From Gallaecimonas xiamenensis 3-C-1 (GTDB lineage: Bacteria > Pseudomonadota > Gammaproteobacteria > Enterobacterales > Gallaecimonadaceae): DNA of 64,000 bases. This document shows positions 43,584 to 51,254 of this stretch, one piece after another (the first letter of the stretch is position 1; each line of letters starts with the position of its first letter). The stretch lies in the NCBI RefSeq assembly GCF_000299915.1, contig NZ_AMRI01000015.1, forward strand, positions 1 through 64,000, read 5' to 3'. The translations under genes were made by a program, and so were the position numbers. The notes beneath the pieces are model-generated. The model did no database searches, was not told the DNA's origin, and was given only the letters and a program-made list of their open reading frames with translations.

Positions 43584-44960
43584 TTAAAGTTGGATGATGC
43601 CGGTCAGTTGCAGGAACACCAGCAGTATGGCCAAAGGCGCCAGGAACTTGATAACGGGATGCCAAAGCCTGAACACCGCCTTGGCGTCAATCAGCTCGGC
43701 CATTAACCCCTTGTTGGCCACCCAACCGGTGAACAGCGCGATCAGCAGGCCGCCGATGGGCAAGGCGATATTGGCGGTGAAGTAGTCGAGCATGGTGAAA
43801 AAGTCGCTCTTGCCCCAGGGCATGGCAAATTGGCTGATGGGCAGCTCGGCCACCGAAGCGATGGTGCCAAGGGACAATAGCCAGATACCGAAGCCGGCGG
43901 CAAAGGCGGCGCCCCAACGGCTAAAGCCGCGCTTTTCCACCAGCCAAGCTACAGAGGACTCAATCAGCGCCAGGGCCGAGGTAAAGGCGGCAAATACCAG
44001 CATGATAAAGAACAGGGTGCCGACAATGCGCCCTCCCGGCATCTGCCCGAAGGCGATGGGCAGGGTCTGGAAGATAAGGCCGGGACCGGCCCCGGGCTCG
44101 AGGCCGTTGGCAAAGACGATGGGGTAGATGGCCAAGCCAGCAATGAGCGCCACCAGGGTGTCGAAGAAAGCGATCCACAGGGAGCTTTTGGCAATGGACA
44201 CCCCTTCGGGCAGGTAGGCGCCGTACATGATCATGATCCCCGAGGCCAGGCTCAGGGTGAAGAAGGAATGGCCAAGGGCCACCACCACGCCATTGATGCT
44301 GAGCTTGGAGAAGTCCGGGTCGAACATGAAATGGAAGGCCGCGCCAAAGTCCCCTTCGCTGGCGGCGTAACCGGCGAGGATCAAAAGGATCACGAACAGC
44401 AGCGGCATCAGCGCCGACACCGCCCGCTCCAGCCCCGCCTTGACCCCTTTGCCGATCACCAGCACTGTGGCCAGGATCACGGTGCTGGTCCAGCCCAGCA
44501 GGGCCCAGCCGTTGCCGGTCAAGCCGGCAAAAAGATTCGCCACCGCCTTGGGATCGCCGCTGCCAAACTGCCCTGCCCCGGCCTTAAAGATGTAGGCCAG
44601 GGCCCAGCCGGCGATCACCACGTAAAAGGACAGGATCAAATAACCGCTGATCACCCCCATCCAGCCCACAAAGCCCCACCAGGCAGGCTTGCCTGAGGCC
44701 TTGGCCACGTCGCTGACCGAGTGGCCAGGGGTATGGCGGCCCTGCTTGCCGATGGCCACTTCCGCCATCATCACAGGAACACCGATAAAGACGATACAGA
44801 GCAGATAAACGAGGACGAAGGCGCCGCCGCCGTTCTCGCCCATGATGTAGGGGAATTTCCAGATGTTGCCCAGGCCCACGGCTGCCCCGGTGGCCGCCAG
44901 TATGTAGGCGAAACGGTTTGACCAGCGGGTGGAACCTTTCTTGGCGTTGGCTTGCTGCAT
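43584..44960 (-). CDS. Sodium:neurotransmitter symporter family (SNF/NSS) amino-acid transporter
   Basis: The 458-residue LeuT-fold symporter has the family start WSNRFAYILAATGAAVGLGNIWKFPYIMGENGGGAFVLVYL, where the unwound helix-1 GLGN binds Na+ and substrate. Eleven to twelve helices follow, as in bacterial 11-TM members. Bacterial relatives carry tryptophan, leucine or tyrosine; the substrate here cannot be read from sequence. The first gene of a pair with nhaC. A CTGTTA/TAACAG dyad lies 24 bp upstream. Confidence 0.92.
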   Translation of the reverse strand: MQQANAKKGSTRWSNRFAYILAATGAAVGLGNIWKFPYIMGENGGGAFVLVYLLCIVFIGVPVMMAEVAIGKQGRHTPGHSVSDVAKASGKPAWWGFVGWMGVISGYLILSFYVVIAGWALAYIFKAGAGQFGSGDPKAVANLFAGLTGNGWALLGWTSTVILATVLVIGKGVKAGLERAVSALMPLLFVILLILAGYAASEGDFGAAFHFMFDPDFSKLSINGVVVALGHSFFTLSLASGIMIMYGAYLPEGVSIAKSSLWIAFFDTLVALIAGLAIYPIVFANGLEPGAGPGLIFQTLPIAFGQMPGGRIVGTLFFIMLVFAAFTSALALIESSVAWLVEKRGFSRWGAAFAAGFGIWLLSLGTIASVAELPISQFAMPWGKSDFFTMLDYFTANIALPIGGLLIALFTGWVANKGLMAELIDAKAVFRLWHPVIKFLAPLAILLVFLQLTGIIQL

Positions 44961-44983
44961 GTGCCTTCCTTGTTGTTATTGTT

Positions 44984-45000
44984 CTGTTAAACCCTAACAG
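44984..45000. promoter_or_regulatory. Dyad upstream of the SNF transporter gene
   Basis: CTGTTA and TAACAG form a perfect 6-bp inverted repeat with a 5-nt spacer, 24-40 bp before the ATG, in the position expected for an operator over or near the promoter. I cannot assign a regulator. Confidence 0.45.
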
Positions 45001-45017
45001 AGCATGCAGCATGAAAA

Positions 45018-45039
45018 AAGGCCCCAAAATCGGGGCCTT
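45018..45039 (-). terminator. Intrinsic terminator of the msrC/proQ/prc region
   Basis: On the minus strand AAGGCCCC pairs with GGGGCCTT around 6 nt and is followed by TTTTTC. It follows the prc stop at 45043. Confidence 0.88.
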
Positions 45040-45042
45040 ATC

Positions 45043-47067
45043 TCATTTCTTGGCCAATTGGCCCAGTTTGATGTAATCGAGGGTGATCCGTGCCGCTTCG
45101 GCAAGATCCACATCCGGTAGCTCGAATTCCTTGGGTACGTCGTCCAGGGTCTTGAACGGCGCCTTGCCTTCAAACTGGGCCCAGCTGTTGATGCGGGCTA
45201 GGCGTTTGGCGTCGTTGTCTTCCCGTTCTTTCTCACGGGCGGCCTTGTTCAAAGAGACTGTCTTGTCGGCCTTGTGGGCGTTGTACTCTTTGATGTCGTC
45301 CAGGATGTAAGCGTAACGCGGATCGCCGGTCATGCGGGTCTGGTGCAGCTTGTTGAGCTGTTCCAGGTTACCCACCATGCCCAGGGTCTGGTAGTCGGCC
45401 CTGTCGATGTGGTCCCAGGGCAGCGCGTTGGACTCGGTGCTCTCCCCGACCTTCTCCGGATCGATCTCTTCGGGCAGCAACACGTCGGGCTTAACGCCCT
45501 TATGCTGGGTGCTGCCACCGTCGATGCGGTAGAACTTGGCGATGGTGTACTGCACATGGCCCAGGGGCTTGTCGAACAGGTCGTAGAGGCGGCCCAGGCT
45601 GCGATGCTGCTGCACAGTGCCCTTGCCGTAAGAGTTCTGGCCGATGATAAGGGCACGGCCGTAGTCTTGCAGGGCGGCAGAGAAGATCTCGGAGGCCGAG
45701 GCGCTGTAGCGGTCAATCAGCACGGTCAGGGGACCGTCGTAGCTGGTCTTGCCGTCGTCGTCGCCGTTCACTTCCACCCGGCCGCTGGCGGTGCGTACCT
45801 GCACTACCGGGCCTTCGTCGATAAAGAGGCCGGTCAGGGCAGAGGCTTCGGTGAGGGCCCCGCCGCCGTTACCGCGAAGATCCATGACGATGGAGCTGAC
45901 GCCCTGCTCCTTGAGCTTGGCCAGTTCCTTTTTCACGTCTTCAGACAGGCCCACGTAGAAGCTGGGCACGTTAATCACGCCCACCGTCTGGCCTTTGTAT
46001 TCGCCGTAGGGAATGGAGTAGACCTCGCCCTTGGCGGCGCGGTCTTCCAGGCGCACCTTGTCACGCTCTATGGTCACCACCTTGGGCTTGGCGGACACAG
46101 AGCCGCCGGGCAGCACTTCCAGGCGCACCTTGGAGCCTTTGGGCCCTTTGATAAGCTCTACCACGTCGTCCAGGCGCATGCCGACGATGTCCACGAAATC
46201 GCCCTTGTCCTGGGCGACGGCGATGATCTTGTCTTCGACCTTCAGCTCACCGGATTTGTCGGCGGGGCCGCCGGTGACCAGGGAGGCGATGACGGTGTAG
46301 TCGTCAACCGATTGCAACACGGCACCGATACCTTCGAGCTGGAGGTTCATCTCCATCTGGAAGCGCTCGGCATTGCGGGGCGACAGGTAGCTGGTGTGGG
46401 GTTCAACCTGCTGGGCAAAGGCGTTCATGGCCAACTGGTAGACGTCTTCGCTCTGGGACTGGGTCAGGCGCTTGATGGCGTTGTTGTAACGCTTGGACAG
46501 GGTCTCTTTGATCTCGTCCCAGCTCTTGCCGGCCATGTTGAGGTTGAGGGCGTCGTATTTGACCCGCTCATGCCAGATGGCATTGAGCTCGTTTTCGTCC
46601 TTGGCCCAGGCCGCTTCTGTCCTGTCGTAGGTGTAGGACTCGTCCTTGGTGAAATCCATGGGTTGGTCCAGCAGCGACAAGGCGTAGGCAAAGCGCTGGT
46701 AGCGGCGCTTTAAGGCCACCTGGTAAATATCGTAGGCAAACTGGGTGTCGCCCTGGATAAGGGCGTCATCGATACCGGTGCGGTACTTTTGGAAGCTGTC
46801 GATATCGCTTTGCAGGAAAACGCTGCGGTTGTAGTCGAGGTTTTCCAAGAAGCGGTCGAAGATCTCCCCGGACAGGGTGTCGTCCAGGGAGAAATGCTTG
46901 TAGTGGGAGCGCCGCAGCAAGGTGGTGATCCGTTTGGTAGCGGTGGCGTGCTGGGCTTCGGGGGCCAACTTGGGCAATTCCCCTATGCCCTGGCTGGGCT
47001 CGACGCCATAACTGAGCGCCGATACAACGGCTGCCGCCAGCGCGGCCATTCGAATCACCTTAACCAT
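45043..47067 (-). CDS. prc: Periplasmic carboxy-terminal processing protease Prc (Tsp)
   Basis: Prc cleaves proteins with nonpolar C-termini in the periplasm, including SsrA-tagged proteins and penicillin-binding protein 3. The 674-residue protein (E. coli 682) has a signal peptide (MVKVIRMAALAAAVVSALSYG), a PDZ domain at about 240-320 (GIGAVLQSVDDYTVIASLVTGGPADKSGELKVEDKIIAVAQ), and an S41 catalytic region with Ser in RYSASASEIFSAALQDY and Lys in NSYGKGTVQ. It starts 3 bp after proQ, in the same order as in E. coli. Confidence 0.97.
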   Translation of the reverse strand: MVKVIRMAALAAAVVSALSYGVEPSQGIGELPKLAPEAQHATATKRITTLLRRSHYKHFSLDDTLSGEIFDRFLENLDYNRSVFLQSDIDSFQKYRTGIDDALIQGDTQFAYDIYQVALKRRYQRFAYALSLLDQPMDFTKDESYTYDRTEAAWAKDENELNAIWHERVKYDALNLNMAGKSWDEIKETLSKRYNNAIKRLTQSQSEDVYQLAMNAFAQQVEPHTSYLSPRNAERFQMEMNLQLEGIGAVLQSVDDYTVIASLVTGGPADKSGELKVEDKIIAVAQDKGDFVDIVGMRLDDVVELIKGPKGSKVRLEVLPGGSVSAKPKVVTIERDKVRLEDRAAKGEVYSIPYGEYKGQTVGVINVPSFYVGLSEDVKKELAKLKEQGVSSIVMDLRGNGGGALTEASALTGLFIDEGPVVQVRTASGRVEVNGDDDGKTSYDGPLTVLIDRYSASASEIFSAALQDYGRALIIGQNSYGKGTVQQHRSLGRLYDLFDKPLGHVQYTIAKFYRIDGGSTQHKGVKPDVLLPEEIDPEKVGESTESNALPWDHIDRADYQTLGMVGNLEQLNKLHQTRMTGDPRYAYILDDIKEYNAHKADKTVSLNKAAREKEREDNDAKRLARINSWAQFEGKAPFKTLDDVPKEFELPDVDLAEAARITLDYIKLGQLAKK

Positions 47068-47070
47068 GCG

Positions 47071-47682
47071 TTACTCCCCCTTGGCGGCAATCAGGTGCTC
47101 GCCTTTAACGTGCATGACCATGCCGGTCACCAGTTGTACTTGCACTGAATCCTTGTCCACGGCCACAACGGTACCGGGCAGCGGCCTTTGGCCACCTACC
47201 ACGCGCACGGCATCGCCTATTTTCAGGCCGTTGATGTCCAGGCGCGGCGCTTTGCCTTTAGGTTTGACCCTAGCGGCCGGGTTTGGTTTACGGGCACCTT
47301 TTTCAGCCGGTTTTTTGTAAGGCTTCTTGTCAGGGTCAACGCCAGCCTTGCGCATGGACTCATGCAGGTTGGTCTTGGCGTGTTCGGCTTCGCCGTCGCT
47401 GACCACGGAGCTTTCGCCGCCGTCCAGGTCGACACGGGCCACACCGGCCTTGACCGAACGCAGGTAGCGCCAGGCATTGGTGTAGTGGCGCAGGGCCACC
47501 CGCAGTTGGGTCTTGGAGACCCGCTCGTCAGCGTCCAGACGCGCAGCCAGATCCTGGAAGATACCGATTTTCAGCGGCTTAGCTTCACCTTCCTGGGTAA
47601 AGCAAGCGGGAAAGGTTTCAACCAGGAAGGCGATCACGGCCTTAGTGTCGGGAAGTTTGATCGAGCTTTCAGTTTGTTCCAT
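47071..47682 (-). CDS. proQ: RNA chaperone ProQ
   Basis: ProQ is a FinO-domain RNA-binding protein that stabilises many small RNAs and messenger 3' ends. The 203-residue protein has the FinO domain at about 1-125 (AVIAFLVETFPACFTQEGEAKPLKIGIFQDL, then LRVALRHYTNAWRYLRSVKAGVARVDLDG), a Lys/Pro-rich basic linker (KKPYKKPAEKGARKPNPAARVKPKGKAP) and a C-terminal Tudor-like domain (IGDAVRVVGGQRPLPGTVVAVDKDSVQVQL). E. coli ProQ is 232 residues; the linker is shorter here. Linked to prc with a 3-bp gap. Confidence 0.96.
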   Translation of the reverse strand: MEQTESSIKLPDTKAVIAFLVETFPACFTQEGEAKPLKIGIFQDLAARLDADERVSKTQLRVALRHYTNAWRYLRSVKAGVARVDLDGGESSVVSDGEAEHAKTNLHESMRKAGVDPDKKPYKKPAEKGARKPNPAARVKPKGKAPRLDINGLKIGDAVRVVGGQRPLPGTVVAVDKDSVQVQLVTGMVMHVKGEHLIAAKGE

Positions 47683-47753
47683 GAGAATTCCTTTGCCAGA
47701 TACACGGGCCTTGGGGCCTGCGCGTAGAGGCGTATTTTAAAAGGACTGGCGGC

Positions 47754-48227
47754 TTATTTGCCAGTCTTGCCGAGGGCTTGGCCCAGGGCAGCTACCAGGG
47801 CATCGAGACCCGCTTCGTCTTCGGCGTCAAAGCGGTTGAACGACGGCGAGTCGATATCCAAGACGCCGATGATATCGCCGTCCACCACCAGGGGCACTAC
47901 TATCTCGGAATTGGAGGCGCCATCGCAGGCGATATGGCCGGGAAATGCGTGGACATCGGCAACCCTCTGGGTGGCCTTTTCGGCCACGGCCGTGCCGCAG
48001 ACCCCTTTACCCACGGGAATGCGCACACAAGCCGCCTTACCCTGGAAGGGGCCCAACACCAGAGTGTCGCCCTGCAACAGGTAAAAACCCACCCAGTTGA
48101 GGTCGGTCAATTGTTCATTGAGAAGGGCGCTGATGTTGGCGAGGTTGGCGATCCGGTCCGGCTCGCCTGCGATAAGCCCTAGGCTCATCTGGGTCAGTTC
48201 GGCGTAAAACGCAGCTTTATTGCTCAT
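47754..48227 (-). CDS. msrC: Free methionine-(R)-sulfoxide reductase, GAF type
   Basis: MsrC reduces free L-methionine-(R)-S-oxide in the cytoplasm with thioredoxin. The 157-residue GAF-domain protein has the three redox cysteines in GKAACVRIPVGKGVCGTAVA and HIACDGASNSEIVVPL. It lies upstream of proQ and prc (71-bp gap), the order of yebR-proQ-prc in E. coli. The start MSNKAAFYAELTQ fits the family. Confidence 0.93.
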   Translation of the reverse strand: MSNKAAFYAELTQMSLGLIAGEPDRIANLANISALLNEQLTDLNWVGFYLLQGDTLVLGPFQGKAACVRIPVGKGVCGTAVAEKATQRVADVHAFPGHIACDGASNSEIVVPLVVDGDIIGVLDIDSPSFNRFDAEDEAGLDALVAALGQALGKTGK

Positions 48228-48339
48228 AGATCTTCAGTGTTTGCCTGACGGCCATTGTAAAGGTGTCGGTATAACTTACCGGCTAAGGCCCTGTCCAGCA
48301 TTGCGTTGCCGGACAGAGGCCCAAATGCGACAACAGCCG

Positions 48340-49005
48340 TCAGTCCTTGAGGGCAAATCGGGCCGAGATACTGGCCCGCACGTCCATCTCGCCGGCGGTT
48401 TGCACCGCCGCCCCTTTGGCTTCCAGGGTCTGGGTGCGCATGTACATTACAGGGGGCTGGTATCCGCCCTGCTCGTCCACGCTCACCAGTTTACCCAGTT
48501 CGGCGTCCCCTGCTTCGGCCAGCAATTTGGCCTTGGTACGGGCATGGCGCACGGCGTCGGCCAACAGTTCCTGGTAGAGCTGGTCCTGCTGGGAATAACC
48601 CAGTTGGCCCTGGCCCACCTGGTCGGCCTTGGCTTCAACGGCGGCCTTGAGCACCTTGGGATAAAGGGCAAAGCCGTGGACAGTGATCTGATAGCGCTGC
48701 TGGGCACGCAGGCCTGTCATCTTGTCCTTGTCGTAGCGAGGAAATACCTCAAAGCGATGGCCCTGAATGTCCTTGTCGGCGATACCCAGGGCGCCAAGCT
48801 TGGCCAAAAAGGGCGCCGCCTTGGTTTCAATTTCCTTGAGCAGCTGGTCGGCGTCCTGCCCTTCGGCGCTAAAGGCCACCGAAAAGCTGACCTGGTCCGG
48901 TACCACACTGCGGGTCGCTTCCCCTTGCACAGACACATACCTGTCCATGGCCATGCCCAGGGGGCTGGCCGCTGCCAACATCAATGCCAACGCTTTGATT
49001 TTCAT
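48340..49005 (-). CDS. SIMPL (DUF541) domain periplasmic protein
   Basis: The 221-residue protein has a signal peptide (MKIKALALMLAAASPLGMA) and the SIMPL features YVSVQGEATRSVVPDQVSFSVAFSAEG, YQITVHGFALYPKVLKAAVEAKADQV and ADAVRHARTKAKLLAEAGDAELGKLVSVDEQG. E. coli YggE is the closest known relative and is linked to oxidative-stress tolerance. The start overlaps the yebG stop by one base, so it may be induced with yebG by DNA damage. Confidence 0.9.
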   Translation of the reverse strand: MKIKALALMLAAASPLGMAMDRYVSVQGEATRSVVPDQVSFSVAFSAEGQDADQLLKEIETKAAPFLAKLGALGIADKDIQGHRFEVFPRYDKDKMTGLRAQQRYQITVHGFALYPKVLKAAVEAKADQVGQGQLGYSQQDQLYQELLADAVRHARTKAKLLAEAGDAELGKLVSVDEQGGYQPPVMYMRTQTLEAKGAAVQTAGEMDVRASISARFALKD

Positions 49006-49271
49006 TAGGTCTCCTTTTTGGCCTTAGGCGCTTTGGGCGCTGTTGCCTTGCCTTTGAGGGCCGCCATCAGGGCGTCCTTCTCGGTGGCCAGGAACAGGCC
49101 CAATTGCTCCCTGGCTTCCTCATCCAGATTGACCGGGGCTTGTTCCAGCAAGGTGGCCAAGGCTTCGGCGCTGTCGAGCAGCTTGTCGTAAGCATCGGCT
49201 TCCTGTTTGCTGGTGAAGGTCATTTTCTCTATCCCCTTTCGTACCACGACGTATTGAATAACGACGGCCAT
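49005..49271 (-). CDS. yebG: YebG family SOS-response protein
   Basis: The 88-residue protein matches E. coli YebG: VVIQYVVVRKGIEKMTFTSKQEADAYDKLLDSAEALATLLEQAP. A basic Ala/Lys/Pro tail (KATAPKAPKAKKET) follows. YebG is DNA-damage inducible through LexA; its role is unknown. A perfect LexA box lies 17 bp before the start, and CAGGAG gives a good ribosome binding site. Translation is coupled to the SIMPL gene (49005 is shared). Confidence 0.95.
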   Translation of the reverse strand: MAVVIQYVVVRKGIEKMTFTSKQEADAYDKLLDSAEALATLLEQAPVNLDEEAREQLGLFLATEKDALMAALKGKATAPKAPKAKKET

Positions 49272-49287
49272 GATGACTCCTGATTGA

Positions 49288-49303
49288 CTGTACGCTTATA
49301 CAG
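49288..49303. promoter_or_regulatory. LexA (SOS) box
   Basis: CTGTACGCTTATACAG has the LexA form CTGT-N8-ACAG. It sits between yebG (17 bp to the start) and the divergent DsbA-like gene (86 bp), so LexA may control both, with yebG the certain target. Confidence 0.92.
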
Positions 49304-49389
49304 TATCCTATCCAGTAGTCGAGGTCACGTCCTCAATGGGTGGCCCATAAAGGGTAAGATGCAGTATCACATGGCTTTATGAGGCACAA

Positions 49390-50004
49390 ATGAACAAACC
49401 CCGACTCTGGTATGGCTACGATCCCATGTGTAGCTGGTGCTGGGCCTTCAGGCCGGCCTTAGCCGAGCTGGAAGCTGCCCTGGCGGCCTTGGATGTGCAG
49501 CTGACCCCTATCCTAGGCGGCCTGGCGCCGGACAGCGACCAGCCCATGGCAGAGGCCATGGCCCAGCATCTGCAACAGATCTGGCGCCACATCCAGGGGC
49601 AGCTGGGCACCGAGTTCAATTTTGCCTTCTGGCAAGACTGCCAACCCAGGCGCTCTACCTACCCCGCTTGCCGCGCTGCCCTCTTGGCCAGGGACCAGGG
49701 CCTGGAAGCCCAGATGACCCTGGCCATCCAAAAGGCCTATTACCTGGAGGCGAAAAACCCCTCGGACACCGAGGTGCTGGCCGCCTTGGCAGCCGCCCTT
49801 GGCATGGATAAAGGCGCCTTTATCGGCGCCCTTGACAGCGAAGCCACTCGCCAACGGCTGTTGGCAGAAATTGCCAAGGCCCGCCACCTTGGGATCAGCG
49901 GCTTTCCGTCCCTGATCCTTGAATCCCATGGTGTTTTTACACCGATCGCCGTGGATCACCGGGCCGCCGGTCCCATGCTGGCTGCCATCAGGCAGCAACT
50001 GTAA
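49390..50004 (+). CDS. DsbA family (FrnE-like) oxidoreductase
   Basis: The 204-residue thioredoxin-fold protein has no signal peptide and carries CSWC in GYDPMCSWCWAFRP, then LGGLAPDSDQPMA, RSTYPACRAALLARDQGLE and cis-Pro segment GISGFPSLIL. The CSWC motif and lack of export signal fit cytoplasmic FrnE-like or 2-hydroxychromene isomerase-like members of the DsbA family. GAGG precedes ATG 49390. Divergent from LexA-controlled yebG; convergent with prpF across a shared terminator. Substrate unknown. Confidence 0.88.
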   Translation: MNKPRLWYGYDPMCSWCWAFRPALAELEAALAALDVQLTPILGGLAPDSDQPMAEAMAQHLQQIWRHIQGQLGTEFNFAFWQDCQPRRSTYPACRAALLARDQGLEAQMTLAIQKAYYLEAKNPSDTEVLAALAAALGMDKGAFIGALDSEATRQRLLAEIAKARHLGISGFPSLILESHGVFTPIAVDHRAAGPMLAAIRQQL

Positions 50005-50029
50005 AAAAGCCGCCCAAGGGCGGCTTTTT
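50004..50029. terminator. Bidirectional terminator between DsbA-like gene and prpF
   Basis: AAAAAGCCGCCC (50004-50015) is complementary to GGGCGGCTTTTT (50018-50029). The A- and T-tracts make it work both ways, ending both the plus-strand gene and the prp operon, whose stop codon begins at 50029. Confidence 0.88.
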
Positions 50030-51213
50030 CATGCTTCTAAGGCTTCCTGGGGAACCCGTACCCAGCCTTCCATCAGGATGCGGGCGCTGCGGCTCATCAC
50101 CGCCTGGGTCACCGTCCATTGGCCGTCCAGGTACTGGGCACCGGCCCCCACCCGCAAGGTGCCGGAGGGGTGGCCAAAACGCACCGCCTGGCGCTCACCG
50201 CCACCGGCCGCCTCGCTGACCAGGGTGCCGGGAATGGCCGCCGCCGTGGCGATGGCCACCGCCGCCGTCCCCATCATGGCGTGGTGCAATTTGCCCATGC
50301 TCATGGCCCGTACCAAGAGATCGATATCCGCTGCGGCAACCTGCTTGCCGCTGGAGGCCTGGTAACTGGCCGGCGGCGCCACAAAGGCCAGCTTCGGGGT
50401 GTGCTGGCGCTGGGCCGCTTCGGCCAGGTTTTGGATTAGGCCCATCTGCAAGGCGCCCTGGGCGCGAATGGCCTCGAGCCGGGCCAAGGCCTCGGCGTCA
50501 GTATTGATGGCCTCTTGCAGCTCGGTGCCGCTGTAACCTATGTCGCCGGCCCGTACAAAGACGGTGGGGATGCCGGCATTGATAAGGGTGGCCTCCAGGG
50601 TGCCGACCCCCGGCACCTCCAACTGGTCGACGAGGCGCCCGCTGGGAAACAGGGCCCCTTCCCCGTCTGCCGGGTCCACAAAGGCCAGTTCGATTTCGGC
50701 GGCCGGAAAAGTGACCCCGTCCAGCTCAAAGTCGCCGGTTTCCTGCACCTGGCCGTCGGTGATGGGCACCTTGGCGATGATGGCTTTTTGGATATTGGCC
50801 TGCCAGATACGCACCTCGGCCAAGCCGTTGCTGGGCAGCCGGGCCGGGTCGACCAGGCCAGCGTGGATGGCAAAGGCCCCCACCGCCGCCGACAGGTTGC
50901 CGCAGTTGCCGCTCCAGTCCACAAAGGCCTTGTCGATGCTGACCTGGCCAAAGAGGTAATCCACGTCAAAACCGCTGCGGCTGGCCTTGGCCAGGATCAC
51001 CGCCTTGGAGGTGGAGGAGCTGGCATTGCCCAGGCCGTCGATCTGTTTGCCGTAGGGATCGGGACTGCCAAGCACCCTTAGCAGCAGGGCGTCACGAAAC
51101 GGGCCCGGTTGCTGGGCCGCAGCGGGTAAATCCGCCAGGTTGAAAAAGATCCCCTTGCTGGTGCCGCCGCGCATATAAGTAGCGGGCACCCGAAGTTGCG
51201 CAAGATACGCCAT
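50029..51213 (-). CDS. prpF: 2-methylaconitate cis-trans isomerase PrpF
   Basis: PrpF isomerises trans-2-methylaconitate made by AcnD to the cis form used by aconitase in the methylcitrate cycle. The 394-residue PrpF-family protein has RVPATYMRGGTSKGIFF at the N-terminus (the catalytic Lys is in this region in the family), NCGNLSAAVGAFAIHAGLV with the conserved Cys, and MSMGKLHHAMMGTAAVAIATAA. Its partner acnD is directly upstream (41-bp gap), as in Shewanella and Vibrio. Confidence 0.96.
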   Translation of the reverse strand: MAYLAQLRVPATYMRGGTSKGIFFNLADLPAAAQQPGPFRDALLLRVLGSPDPYGKQIDGLGNASSSTSKAVILAKASRSGFDVDYLFGQVSIDKAFVDWSGNCGNLSAAVGAFAIHAGLVDPARLPSNGLAEVRIWQANIQKAIIAKVPITDGQVQETGDFELDGVTFPAAEIELAFVDPADGEGALFPSGRLVDQLEVPGVGTLEATLINAGIPTVFVRAGDIGYSGTELQEAINTDAEALARLEAIRAQGALQMGLIQNLAEAAQRQHTPKLAFVAPPASYQASSGKQVAAADIDLLVRAMSMGKLHHAMMGTAAVAIATAAAIPGTLVSEAAGGGERQAVRFGHPSGTLRVGAGAQYLDGQWTVTQAVMSRSARILMEGWVRVPQEALEA

Positions 51214-51226
51214 GAAAACTCCCCAA

Positions 51227-51247
51227 AGGCCGGCCCTGGGCCGGCCT
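51227..51247. terminator. GC hairpin between acnD and prpF
   Basis: AGGCCGGCC pairs perfectly with GGCCGGCCT around CTG, 7 bp after the acnD stop. On the minus strand TTTGGGGAGTTTTC follows, so termination would be partial at most. Confidence 0.55.
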
Positions 51248-51254
51248 GCTGATA

